Shown here: piece by piece, positions 8,348-17,109 of the stretch
How the letters are laid out: the number at the start of each line of letters is the position of its first letter
Numbering within the stretch: the stretch's first letter is position 1
Assembly: GCF_003182255.1 (NCBI RefSeq)
Contig: NZ_QGTQ01000005.1
Coordinates: forward strand, 62,001 to 126,000
Source of the DNA: Paenibacillus cellulosilyticus
GTDB taxonomy: Bacteria; Bacillota; Bacilli; Paenibacillales; Paenibacillaceae
Direction of reading: 5' to 3'
Length of the DNA stretch: 64,000 bases
The notes under the pieces: model-generated
Databases searched by the model: none
What the model was told of the DNA's origin: nothing
What the model saw: the letters and a program-made list of their open reading frames with translations, nothing else
Program-made: the position numbers and the translations under genes

Positions 8348-9199
8348 CTATCCTTTATCTCCGCCAGCGGTCAGACCATTGATCAAATACTTCTGCAGCA
8401 CGATATACAGCACGGCAATCGGGATTGCAATAAGTACGGACCCCGCAGCGAACAGTGTAAATTCGTTCTTCGTCTGGTCGCTGATCATCGAATAGAGGCC
8501 GATCGCAACGGTTTTCTTCTCTTCACTGGATATAAGCAGCCTTGGCAAAATAAAGTCCATCCACGGTGCAGCAAATTGCAGCACAGCCACAAAAGTGAGC
8601 ATCGGCGTCGCAAGCGGCACGATGATGCGGACGAAAATTTGCGTTCGCGACGCTCCGTCAATTAATGCGGCTTCATCGAAGCTCGTCGAGATGTTGTCGA
8701 GATACCCTTTCAACAGCCATATGTTATAAGGCAGCTGTGCAGCAACGCCTACGAAGACTAGACCGGTCAGGCTGTCGAGCAGACCGAAGTTCAGGAACAG
8801 CATGTAGACGGCGATTGCCGTCAGGAATGCCGGGAACATTTGCAGAATGAGAATAGACAGCAGACTCGCTTTCTTCCCCTTGAACTTGAAACGCGAGAAC
8901 GCGTACGCGCCAAGCGTGGATAGAAGCACGCCGAAGAACATGTTGGCCGCGGCTACCTTCAACGTGTTCATATACCAGACCGGGAAGTCCGTATTGCGGA
9001 ATAGGTCGATATAATTGCGCAGCGTAGCATGGTCCGGTATAGCCGATGCATTGGCCAGCCCCTTGGAGCTGCCGAAGGAGGAGCCAACGATCCAGATCAG
9101 CGGATAAATGACGATAACGGCCACAACGATGAGCTCCAGGTAGATGAGCGACGCAGTCAATATTCTCGTAAGGTTGGTTCGCTTTCGCTTCATACTCAA
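8348..9199 (-). CDS. ganQ: Galacto-oligosaccharide ABC transporter permease GanQ/MalG type
   Basis: This 283-residue membrane permease of the MalG/GanQ group has about six hydrophobic segments. The EAA loop is at about residues 180-200 (FDEAALIDGASRTQIF, then IVPLATP), and the C-terminus is of the family type (YLINGLTAGGDKG). Its ATG overlaps the stop of ganP by 4 bp (9196-9199), indicating translational coupling. With ganP and ganS it would import galactan-derived oligosaccharides. The ATPase subunit (MsmX type in relatives) is not encoded here. The substrate assignment rests on the linked GH53 enzyme. Confidence 0.92.
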   Translation of the reverse strand: MSMKRKRTNLTRILTASLIYLELIVVAVIVIYPLIWIVGSSFGSSKGLANASAIPDHATLRNYIDLFRNTDFPVWYMNTLKVAAANMFFGVLLSTLGAYAFSRFKFKGKKASLLSILILQMFPAFLTAIAVYMLFLNFGLLDSLTGLVFVGVAAQLPYNIWLLKGYLDNISTSFDEAALIDGASRTQIFVRIIVPLATPMLTFVAVLQFAAPWMDFILPRLLISSEEKKTVAIGLYSMISDQTKNEFTLFAAGSVLIAIPIAVLYIVLQKYLINGLTAGGDKG

Positions 9200-10569
9200 A
9201 GCTCCTCAAACGATTTGGATTTACGAAGATTAATGAGCGAGAAGCTCGCCACGATCAAGAAGACGATAATCGACATCACCGCTCCCATGTTGTATAGCCG
9301 GTTGTCGAGCGTCAGCTTATACAGCCAAGTAATGAGCAGATCGGTGTTCCCCGCGAAGTTGTAATCTGGGTTCGCCGGCCCGCCTTCGGTCAGGAAGTAG
9401 ATGACACCGAAGTTGTTGAAATTGCTTACGAAAGAAAGCATTAACAGCGGCGCGGTTGCTTTGTATACGATCGGGAACGTAATCTTCCAGAACATCTGGC
9501 CTGCGTTGGCGCCGTCCATCCGTGCAGCTTCATAATAGCTCTCCGATACTGTCGTGAGCGTGCCCCCGATTAGCGCCATAAAGTACGGGAAGCCTAACCA
9601 CAGATTAATGAGCAGCGCTAGAATTCTAGCGAGATTCGTGTTGCTCGGGTCGGTGAACCAGTAAATCCGCTCTGAGGTGAGTCCCATATCGAGCAGGAAC
9701 TGACTGATCGGCCCGAACTGGCCATTGAACATCGACTTGAATACCAGTGCCGAGATCATCGCCGGAACGGCCCAAGGCAAAATATAAATGCTGCGCCACA
9801 GCTTCTTGAATCTCACAATGGAGCTGTTCAACAGCACGGCCTGGAAGAAACCGAAGAAGTAAGTCGTAATTGTCGCAAGGATCGCCCAGACGAAGGTCCA
9901 CAGCAGCACGCCCAGAAAGGTGTGCATCCACGAGAACACTTCGGTTACGGTGACGAAATTGTTAAGCCCTACCCAATGGACAAGCTTGGTAGGGGGGAGG
10001 TTGCTGCGGCTGTAATCGGTGAAAGCAATTAGAACCCCGAATACGATGGGCAGCACACAAATAAACAAGGTTAGCAAGGCCGCTGGGGAGAGAATAATGT
10101 AGGCATACATCGACTCCCACAGCTTCTTGATCTCTTGCAGCGAGCTATGCAGCATGCCTGTTTCGTTGAGCTGGCTTCTTGCCTTGGCCGCGTCTCTAAT
10201 GTTCCAGATGTAAAAGAATAGGAACAAGAGAAGGATGAACAATGCAATGATTCCGTTGGCCATCAATACGATGGAATGGTCGCCGGCCGTTAGGCCGGTC
10301 AACCCCATTGTTCTAGGCTGGGTGCCCAGCGTGAACAGTCCCCATAATCCTTTCAGGAAAAAGCCGCCGTTCTCTCGGAAACGAAACCCGCCGGCCATGT
10401 CGGTATAGCGGCCGGTTGCGATTTCGATCGCGAACGCTCCGGCACCGATAAGAAAGAAGAGGAGGCCCTTCAAGTACTGCCGATTCAGCGTCTGACCGGC
10501 CCCCCAGACGATTGCGGATAGCAAGCCGGCTGCCCAGGCCGGCGTTTGTTTAGTATGCAAGGCTGTCAT
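9196..10569 (-). CDS. ganP: Galacto-oligosaccharide ABC transporter permease GanP/MalF type
   Basis: This 457-residue permease is of the MalF/GanP type. The core carries the EAA loop YYEAARMDGANAGQMF followed by FPIVYKATAPLL at about residues 345-375. The N-terminal 150 residues hold extra hydrophobic segments and a soluble stretch, as in GanP, which makes it longer than standard sugar permeases of about 300 residues. It starts 6 bp after ganS and overlaps ganQ by 4 bp. It acts in the cytoplasmic membrane as one half of the transport channel. The family call is secure; the substrate is inferred from operon context. Confidence 0.92.
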   Translation of the reverse strand: MTALHTKQTPAWAAGLLSAIVWGAGQTLNRQYLKGLLFFLIGAGAFAIEIATGRYTDMAGGFRFRENGGFFLKGLWGLFTLGTQPRTMGLTGLTAGDHSIVLMANGIIALFILLLFLFFYIWNIRDAAKARSQLNETGMLHSSLQEIKKLWESMYAYIILSPAALLTLFICVLPIVFGVLIAFTDYSRSNLPPTKLVHWVGLNNFVTVTEVFSWMHTFLGVLLWTFVWAILATITTYFFGFFQAVLLNSSIVRFKKLWRSIYILPWAVPAMISALVFKSMFNGQFGPISQFLLDMGLTSERIYWFTDPSNTNLARILALLINLWLGFPYFMALIGGTLTTVSESYYEAARMDGANAGQMFWKITFPIVYKATAPLLMLSFVSNFNNFGVIYFLTEGGPANPDYNFAGNTDLLITWLYKLTLDNRLYNMGAVMSIIVFLIVASFSLINLRKSKSFEEL

Positions 10570-10575
10570 ATTCGT

Positions 10576-11943
10576 TTACTTGCCCAATGACTTCAGGTCG
10601 GCGTATTCTTTGTCAGCCTTCTGCTGCGCGTCTCCGACCGCCATCAGATTGTCCCATACGTTAACGATGAGCGAATTGCCGGCCGTGTAGAGGTAGTCCG
10701 GGATTTGCGGCGTCAGATCAGCATTTTCCGATTGGGCGATGATGCCTTTAATATGCTCGTTGCCGTTAATGCCTTCAACATTTTGAATATGATCCGATTT
10801 GAGTGCGGGGATCGCTCCTATTGATTTGTACAGTGCAGCGGCGCCCTCATCGGATGCCATGAAGTTCGCGAACACACGAGCAGCAGCGGGATATTTGGAA
10901 TAACCGGATACGACCGCAACGGAAATGCCCGTCAGAGAGCCAGCCACATCGCCAGAAGCAGCCTTAGGCAGCGTCGTTACACCGTATTCGAACTTGTTGT
11001 CGGCAGCGGCTGCATCGAAGTCCTTGAATACCCAAGGTCCCGTAATGACATAGGGCGTTTTGCCTTTGACGAATTCGCTCTCGATCGAGTCCCATGTTGC
11101 GTCGGCGGAGTTTACATTCCAGACGCTGCGGAGCGACTTGTAGTATTCAAGCCCTTTCGTCAGCGATTCCGAGCTAAAGTTCGGTTTATCCAAGTCTTTG
11201 TCTTCATACAGATGCCAGCCCATCGAGGACAATACCGGATAAGCATAGTAGAGCTGGCCGGCAAGGAAACGAATCGTCCACTGGTTCTTACTGCTGTCGT
11301 TATACTTATTAGCAAGCTCGATTATTTCCTCCCAAGTGGTTGCCGGCTGGTCGCTGCCCGTCAGCTCTTTGAGCAGCGTTTTGTTATAGAATAGGGCGAT
11401 CGATTCCGTCGAAATCGGTACTCCGTACAGTTGGCCATCTTTGCTCGCCACCTCGACGAACGTGTCCGGCACCCGTTCCTTCAACGTGTCCCCATAGTTG
11501 CCGAGTGGTGCAGCGGTCGCGTTGTCGATCGCTTGGGCCAGCTTGTCGTAGTTCGCCGTGAACACATCCGCGCCTTTGCCTGCTTCGCCGTCAAGCGCCA
11601 TGCGCTCCACGCTCTCTACCTTTGCGACGATTTCATACTCGACTTTCACTTGCGGGTATTTGACTTTGAACGCTTCTACAAGTGCTTTGCCATAATCCTC
11701 GTATTCCACCCAGATTTTCAGGGCTTGCTCGCCTGAAGCAATTTCGGGCTCCATCTCGTATTCGTTAGTGGACGCATCCCACTTCAGCCCGCCGTTGTCC
11801 TCGCTCGTATTCGCATTCGTATCGGCCGTATCCGTCGTTCCTGTTGTGGATGAAGCCGAATTGCTTGTGTCCGAACCGCAGCCGGACACGATAAGCATGG
11901 TCGCGAGTGCAATATTTACGCCAACAAATCCGATTTTTCTCAT
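10576..11943 (-). CDS. ganS: Galactan oligosaccharide-binding lipoprotein, GanS (CycB) type
   Basis: This 455-residue lipoprotein has a signal sequence and lipobox (IVSGC, Cys at about residue 22), a Ser/Thr/Asp-rich linker to about residue 50, and a MalE-like solute-binding fold. Typical stretches include KIWVEYEDYGKALVEAFK near the start, the core GVPISTESIALFYNK, and YVITGPWVFKDFD. It is the first gene of the galactan operon, read from a promoter at about 12000 with an operator-like palindrome. The start ATG follows GGGGGG. Its role is to bind beta-1,4-galacto-oligosaccharides and hand them to GanP/GanQ, as inferred from the linked GH53 gene. Confidence 0.92.
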   Translation of the reverse strand: MRKIGFVGVNIALATMLIVSGCGSDTSNSASSTTGTTDTADTNANTSEDNGGLKWDASTNEYEMEPEIASGEQALKIWVEYEDYGKALVEAFKVKYPQVKVEYEIVAKVESVERMALDGEAGKGADVFTANYDKLAQAIDNATAAPLGNYGDTLKERVPDTFVEVASKDGQLYGVPISTESIALFYNKTLLKELTGSDQPATTWEEIIELANKYNDSSKNQWTIRFLAGQLYYAYPVLSSMGWHLYEDKDLDKPNFSSESLTKGLEYYKSLRSVWNVNSADATWDSIESEFVKGKTPYVITGPWVFKDFDAAAADNKFEYGVTTLPKAASGDVAGSLTGISVAVVSGYSKYPAAARVFANFMASDEGAAALYKSIGAIPALKSDHIQNVEGINGNEHIKGIIAQSENADLTPQIPDYLYTAGNSLIVNVWDNLMAVGDAQQKADKEYADLKSLGK

Positions 11944-11998
11944 GTATAATCCCCCCGGTATTTCATTTAGTCGTCCAATATTTTCTATTGCAAACTGA

Positions 11999-12032
11999 AT
12001 TATAAAACGTTTCCAAACGGTTTGATATATAA
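11999..12032 (-). promoter_or_regulatory. Promoter and operator-like element of the gan operon
   Basis: On the minus strand a TATAAT hexamer lies at 12004-11999. In the 17 bases upstream of it sits AAACCGTTTGGAAACGTTTT, two palindrome-like AAACGTTT units in tandem, resembling a LacI-family operator or catabolite-responsive element in the -35/-10 spacer. The -35 hexamer is weak, fitting a regulated promoter. No LacI-type gene lies nearby in the window. Confidence 0.5.
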
Positions 12033-12074
12033 TAAACAGAGGGTCATGCGTATAAGAATCTTATGGCGAAATGA

Positions 12075-12114
12075 CAAAAAAAGAGCCTTGCATGTCGTGA
12101 CATGCAAGGCTCTT
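12075..12114 (-). terminator. Terminator of the LRR/transglutaminase-like gene
   Basis: Perfect 15-bp arms AGAGCCTTGCATGTC and GACATGCAAGGCTCT (with outer A-T pairs) flank a tiny loop, and a run of T follows on the minus strand. This is one of the strongest terminators in the window. Confidence 0.9.
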
Positions 12115-12143
12115 GGTCCTATTAAACACCATACTAACTGTCC

Positions 12144-14528
12144 TTATTTCGGGCTAACCGTTAACCACTCGCCCACGAAGCGGTGCTTGTTCGCTCTGAT
12201 GATTTCATCCAACGGCACGGCCTCATCGAAGTCCCCATCGAAGGCGATGAATCGAATGTAAGGCCCTGTCGACTTCTCCGTGAAGCTTGTGCCGTCAGGA
12301 TAAGTGATCGTTCCCCCGCTGTCCGTATACATGCCCTCCAGGGAGAACCCGATATCTTTGGCTTTGACCGTCTTCGGCTTGTCCGTGTGGTTGGCGATGA
12401 GGATCTTGCCACCGAAGTTGTAGTTATAATACTGATCCTCAAACTTCTGGACGTTGCTTCCTGCCGTCACATAGATTGCGCTATACGCTGGCAGGGTGAA
12501 CGAGCTGACGTTGTGAATGGAATACAGGTTATAGACCGAGCCGTCTGGCTGCGGGAATGATTGGCTCACATACGTCTCGAACCAGTTCGCCTGCAAACTA
12601 TCTGCCATTCCTGCCGATTCGGTCTGGCTGTAGGACGTTCCTTGGCTGCCGACCTTCAGCAGCGTCAGCTTAAGCGTCTCATTCAGATTCGTCATCGTGC
12701 CTCTAAGGACGGAGCCGCGAATGCCATTCCCGTTGAAGAGGAATGGATCTTTCATCTGGCCGAAGCCTATATGACCGCTGTCGCCTATCGAGTACAGCTC
12801 GTATTTGAATACGTAGTCGACGTTGCCCGATGCGAGAGGGACGTCGGCGGGAACGATTAGTTCACCTTCTACGGTTTTCGTATTCCCTCGGAAAATAAGC
12901 TTCGTCTTTACGTCACTGTAAGCGGTATACTCCCCTTCTTTCCATTGAAGGCTGAGGATTGCCCATACGATCGTATCCCGTGTAACCGGAATTTCGGAGT
13001 TGAAGGATACTTTGATAGGATAGTCGTTCGATGACGGAGCGACTGCATCACTGAACGCTTCGGGATAACGGTCCGTATCCCAATAAATTTCATTCAGTCG
13101 TTGATTTTGCGAGAGATTGAAGTGTGCGCGTTTATATACGTTGTTCTGATCCTGCTGCCACGGATTGCCGTCATCCCAGGTTACATCCACATGCGCATAG
13201 GAGCCGTTGATCTTGACTAGGTTCCAAGCATGTCCAACTCCCCCGAGTGAGGTGCCGGAAATGTACATAATGTCGAGTCCAGCCAATTGACCCAGCAAGT
13301 TCATCGCTCTGGCGTAGCCCTCGCATACCGAGATGCCCTCAATAAGCGCACCATAAATACCGTAGGGGTCCGTTCCTGTCTTGATTCTTTTGCTGTAATA
13401 CTGCCAATCGTATGTGATTTTGTTCAATAGGTAGTCATGAATCGCGGTTTCTTTCACAAGGTCGGACATGCCCGGTTTAATGAGGCGTGCAATAACATCC
13501 CTTGCCTCTTTGCCGGCAAGTGCCGCATTCTTCAGTACTTGATCTTCCTCATGAGATTCCTTACGAAGTGCAGGAGCCGCGTCGAGCAGCGGGTTATCCT
13601 CGAAACGGACAGCTCTCAGCTTAGGCATCTGCCCGATGACCGAAATATCTGATATTAGGTTGTTAGAAGCCTGCAATCCCTCAAGCTGGGTTAAACTTTT
13701 GAGCGCGCTAATATCTTTGACGTTGTTGTAGGAGATCCAGAGAGACTTGAGTGTCGTAACACCAGCTAATGGCTTTACATCGGAGATGAAATTCTCGATG
13801 GCATGCAGCTCTTCCAGCTTCAGATTCTTCAGTGGTGTGAGGTCCCGAACGGTGTTGTAGCCGATATCAAGCTTCTTCAGCTGCTTCAGATTCGCGAGTG
13901 GACTGAGGTCGGTTACCAAGTTGTTGAACAAGTCGAGCGAAGTCAGGTTGCGGAGTGCTTCAAGTCCGGTCAGATCGCGAATGCGGCCTGTGGAATTCTG
14001 ATAGATTTGAGCGTTGGTGATCGATTTAATGCCGAGTACGTCCTTCACCAGAATATCACCGGTTGGCTTGGCGATAATAGCGCGAATGACAGCCTCCAGA
14101 TTGGCGTCCTTGAAGACGACCTTCTTCAGATCGGCAGGGTCAGTCGTATTCGTGGACGTATTAGGGACAGATGTATTCTTGGCTGCCGTTACTTCTACGG
14201 TTACTGTTGCGTACCCCGAATAGCCGTTTTGTGTGACCTTCGCTGTGATTTTGGCTTTGCCTACGCTCTTGCCTGTCACAACACCCGCCTGGGTGACGAT
14301 CGCGATCTTCGAGCTGTCGCTCGAATAGGTGAATGTGAGCTTAGGCTGCGTAGTGGCGCGCAGCGTAAGCGTACTGCCAACAGCTACTTTATAAGTTGAG
14401 GCAGTGAGCTGAACTTTGACGGCGCTCGTCTTCGCGGCGGCTGCTGTTGTAAGAGCATTCATGGGTACGAGCATGACGACGAGAAGAAGGAGTGCGATAA
14501 ACTTCATGCCAAGACGTTTGGATACCAC
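12144..14528 (-). CDS. Secreted protein with Ig-like, leucine-rich repeat and transglutaminase-like domains
   Basis: This is a protein of about 794 residues. A signal peptide (about 10-40, ending AAAAKTSA) is followed by a bacterial Ig-like (Big_2) domain. About six internalin-like 22-residue leucine-rich repeats come next (pattern LTSLDLFNN..TDLSPLANL), then a transglutaminase-like cysteine-protease domain. The triad is visible as Cys in ISVCEGYARAM, His in GVGHAWNLV and Asp in HVDVTWDD. The C-terminal 250 residues are beta-rich and unrecognised. It should act at the cell surface, either cleaving or cross-linking protein. I chose GTG 14528 because AAAGGTGAT lies 4 bases upstream; ATG 14534 is the alternative. 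It is monocistronic with its own terminator. Confidence 0.85.
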   Translation of the reverse strand: MVSKRLGMKFIALLLLVVMLVPMNALTTAAAAKTSAVKVQLTASTYKVAVGSTLTLRATTQPKLTFTYSSDSSKIAIVTQAGVVTGKSVGKAKITAKVTQNGYSGYATVTVEVTAAKNTSVPNTSTNTTDPADLKKVVFKDANLEAVIRAIIAKPTGDILVKDVLGIKSITNAQIYQNSTGRIRDLTGLEALRNLTSLDLFNNLVTDLSPLANLKQLKKLDIGYNTVRDLTPLKNLKLEELHAIENFISDVKPLAGVTTLKSLWISYNNVKDISALKSLTQLEGLQASNNLISDISVIGQMPKLRAVRFEDNPLLDAAPALRKESHEEDQVLKNAALAGKEARDVIARLIKPGMSDLVKETAIHDYLLNKITYDWQYYSKRIKTGTDPYGIYGALIEGISVCEGYARAMNLLGQLAGLDIMYISGTSLGGVGHAWNLVKINGSYAHVDVTWDDGNPWQQDQNNVYKRAHFNLSQNQRLNEIYWDTDRYPEAFSDAVAPSSNDYPIKVSFNSEIPVTRDTIVWAILSLQWKEGEYTAYSDVKTKLIFRGNTKTVEGELIVPADVPLASGNVDYVFKYELYSIGDSGHIGFGQMKDPFLFNGNGIRGSVLRGTMTNLNETLKLTLLKVGSQGTSYSQTESAGMADSLQANWFETYVSQSFPQPDGSVYNLYSIHNVSSFTLPAYSAIYVTAGSNVQKFEDQYYNYNFGGKILIANHTDKPKTVKAKDIGFSLEGMYTDSGGTITYPDGTSFTEKSTGPYIRFIAFDGDFDEAVPLDEIIRANKHRFVGEWLTVSPK

Positions 14529-14655
14529 ACACATCACCTTTCTACTAAAATATTCCGCATAATCGTACCATTTTTCGACAATTATTTCTATGATTTTCAT
14601 GGGATTGGCGATTGTTGAACATGTAAATCAACCATATATTCCTATTGTTGCATTG

Positions 14656-14694
14656 AAAAAAGCTAGCATTCTCGGATGGAGAATGCTAGCTTTT
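14656..14694 (-). terminator. Terminator of the serine hydrolase gene
   Basis: Arms AAGCTAGCATTCTC and GAGAATGCTAGCTT flank GGATG, with A/T tracts on both sides, so it can terminate the minus-strand serine hydrolase message. Confidence 0.88.
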
Positions 14695-14718
14695 ACCCTT
14701 TAATGAGAGATTGTATTA

Positions 14719-16800
14719 CTAGCTTAACGTTAAGTCGAACTTAGCTCCAGCCGCGCCTGTGAACACGATCGTACCGTTCTTCGGCAGCACGATCGAATCG
14801 TCGGCATGAATGACGCTGAATGTCACGAGGCTGCCATTCTCGTCATAGACAGCATACGATCCGGCGGATGGGAGCTTCACGCTCATGGTCTTACCCGCGG
14901 CTTTGTCGGGAATGGTGTACCATTTGGAATTGCCGTTTGTCGGAATCGTGACGCGGGCGTGTTTGCCCGAATAGATCGGCTTCAAGGCATCCTGGCTGAT
15001 ATACAGATTGCTTCCGGTCAGCAGATACTCGACGCCATCCTGTTTGAAGAACTGGACGGGACCATTGTCTCTGCCGCCTGAAGCAGGAATTTGCAGATCG
15101 GACACGGACGTGTTCGGACCCGTCATTCGCTGACTTAAGACGTAGCCAGGTACATCATCGAATAGCAGCACCTGCGCGGAAGGGGAAGCTAGGAAGGCAA
15201 TCGATGTATATTTCTCGTTGACGATGTAGTAGCGTTTGCCATCCCGTTCGTTCCACGCGGCCAGTGTTTCTTCTGAAACCTCGTTGGTCGGGAGCTTCTC
15301 GGCTGCATATTCGGATATTGCCAATTGGCCGAGTCCTGGCACCTGCGCATATTGGCGAACCCATAAGTACGTACGGCCGTTGCTCTCCTTCACGAGGTTG
15401 ATTTTCGCGCTTCCATTCGCATTAATGAATGAACCATCGGATGAATACGTGTACTTCTCGGCTGGATAGCTAGGGTCCATCGGTGTCGTCAGCGACAATT
15501 GACCGTCCGCCGTGACGCCTACTGTAAGCAGCTGAGTCGAAGAACCATAATGGCCGGCTGCGTCGAGAAGCTCTTTAGGCATATCCGCTGTAACAGGTGC
15601 TCCGTATGATTTGTCCGGCTTAATAGCGTCGATTGTCCCTTGCTCCTTCAGCGCTTGGAGCAGAATCTGGGCAGCCAGCAGCTGATTAAACGAGCTTGAA
15701 CCACCAGACGATAGAACGGCTGCCGCCATGTTCTGCTCAGGGAGCACGATGAGCGAAGCGTGGTACAGCACGGTATCGCCGCCCTTGGCCAACGCTTGAA
15801 TGCCATAATCATTGAACGGGAACAGATCGACACTATCCCAGCCAAGGCCATAGCCAATGGAGTTATCGGCCTCGGCTGGCCAGAGGCCGTTCCTATACTC
15901 GGCATTCGCCATTGCTTTCACGGCGTCGGCGGATAGGATGTCCGCAGCTTGGCCGGTGAAAATTTGCGAGAATCGTGCGAGATCATCTGCGGTGGAGTAG
16001 ATACCGCCCGTACCAATGGCGTTAACTGTCTCGTTCGGCAGCTGCTGCCTGTAAGAAGGAACATAAAGTGCAGCCATCTGAGATTCGTCTAGATTGTCTT
16101 GCGGCGTCCCTGTGTTCGTCATTCCTAGCGGCTCTGTAAAATGCTGATGGATATAGTCCGTAAAGCCGCTGCCGCTGACTCTCTCAACCAGAATTTCTGC
16201 TAAAGAGAAGCAGTCATTGCAATAGACCGAGAAAGCGCCTGGATCGGCTTTCAGTACTTGTGTCGACAACTGCTTGAGAAACGTGTCATGTGCGTATGTA
16301 TCGTTGTCAGACAATAAGAATGCGTTCTGGAGCGATGAACCAGCGAAGCCGGCGGAATGGTTGAGCAGCATGCGAGGCGTGATTTGCTTGTAGCGCTCGT
16401 CTTTCATTGTGAAGTCGGAAATGTACTGAACGACGGGTTGGTCTAGATCAATCCTGCCTGCATCGACCAGCTGCATAACGGCGGCTGTCGTGAACATTTT
16501 GCTCGTAGAGCCGATGCCGTACATGGTATCCGCCGTTAATGGCTTCTTCCCAGCAGCATCGTTCTTGCCAGCCTGACCTGAGACGACGATCTTCCCTTGA
16601 TCAATGAGTGCGTACTGGACGCTAGTTGTGCCATATTGCTTGGTAAGGAGCGTTGCTTTCTCGGCTGCGGTCTTCACGGTGTCCGTATAAGCCAGAGGCT
16701 CCTTACCCGAATCGGCGGCTGCCGCTGCACCAACTGGTGTCAGCATGGACAGCATCAAGGATACGATCAGCAACAGTAGAAACAATCTTCTCTTTCTCAT
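14719..16800 (-). CDS. Secreted class C beta-lactamase-like serine hydrolase
   Basis: This 693-residue secreted protein has a signal peptide (1-28, basic start then a hydrophobic run ending AAAAAD). Residues about 40-390 form a penicillin-binding-protein/beta-lactamase class C domain. The catalytic motif is S98-T-S-K101 (GIGSTSKMF), the second motif is Y193-C-N195, and a third-motif region lies near KGGDTVLYHAS (about 339-349). The C-terminal 300 residues are beta-rich and resemble the extra domains of large serine-hydrolase family proteins. Such proteins include D-aminopeptidases, esterases and peptidoglycan-modifying enzymes; true beta-lactamase activity should not be assumed. The ATG follows AAGGAGGTATT. 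It is monocistronic. Confidence 0.88.
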   Translation of the reverse strand: MRKRRLFLLLLIVSLMLSMLTPVGAAAAADSGKEPLAYTDTVKTAAEKATLLTKQYGTTSVQYALIDQGKIVVSGQAGKNDAAGKKPLTADTMYGIGSTSKMFTTAAVMQLVDAGRIDLDQPVVQYISDFTMKDERYKQITPRMLLNHSAGFAGSSLQNAFLLSDNDTYAHDTFLKQLSTQVLKADPGAFSVYCNDCFSLAEILVERVSGSGFTDYIHQHFTEPLGMTNTGTPQDNLDESQMAALYVPSYRQQLPNETVNAIGTGGIYSTADDLARFSQIFTGQAADILSADAVKAMANAEYRNGLWPAEADNSIGYGLGWDSVDLFPFNDYGIQALAKGGDTVLYHASLIVLPEQNMAAAVLSSGGSSSFNQLLAAQILLQALKEQGTIDAIKPDKSYGAPVTADMPKELLDAAGHYGSSTQLLTVGVTADGQLSLTTPMDPSYPAEKYTYSSDGSFINANGSAKINLVKESNGRTYLWVRQYAQVPGLGQLAISEYAAEKLPTNEVSEETLAAWNERDGKRYYIVNEKYTSIAFLASPSAQVLLFDDVPGYVLSQRMTGPNTSVSDLQIPASGGRDNGPVQFFKQDGVEYLLTGSNLYISQDALKPIYSGKHARVTIPTNGNSKWYTIPDKAAGKTMSVKLPSAGSYAVYDENGSLVTFSVIHADDSIVLPKNGTIVFTGAAGAKFDLTLS

Positions 16801-17109
16801 AATACCTCCTTAAAATCATCGTCAAAGGTATTACGGAAGAAGCCTCCGAAAGTTTCTGTTATTTGGTAAAAATGTAGGCGTGTTAAATGGATGGGTACGG
16901 GATACGACGTGGGGTAATTCCGTTGAGAGCTTGTATTACAAGTCGGGTTTTATTCGAGGGCCTCGATTTGCGAATATGATATTGCATAACAAAATGTAAA
17001 TTTGATCAAATTATGGGTGTTAACTCGCTCGCTCCATCGTTACAGGGCAGCCCGCCCGTACTGCCTGAAGACGCCGCAATAGACATGAACATACGGGAGA
17101 AGATGATAC
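16801..17109. other. Intergenic region with a 14-bp palindrome
   Basis: This 309-bp gap separates the divergent serine hydrolase and duplicated membrane protein genes. It is AT-rich near 16980-17015 and contains the perfect palindrome AATTTGATCAAATT at 16999-17012, a possible operator upstream of the plus-strand gene. I see no gene or RNA in it. Confidence 0.45.
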
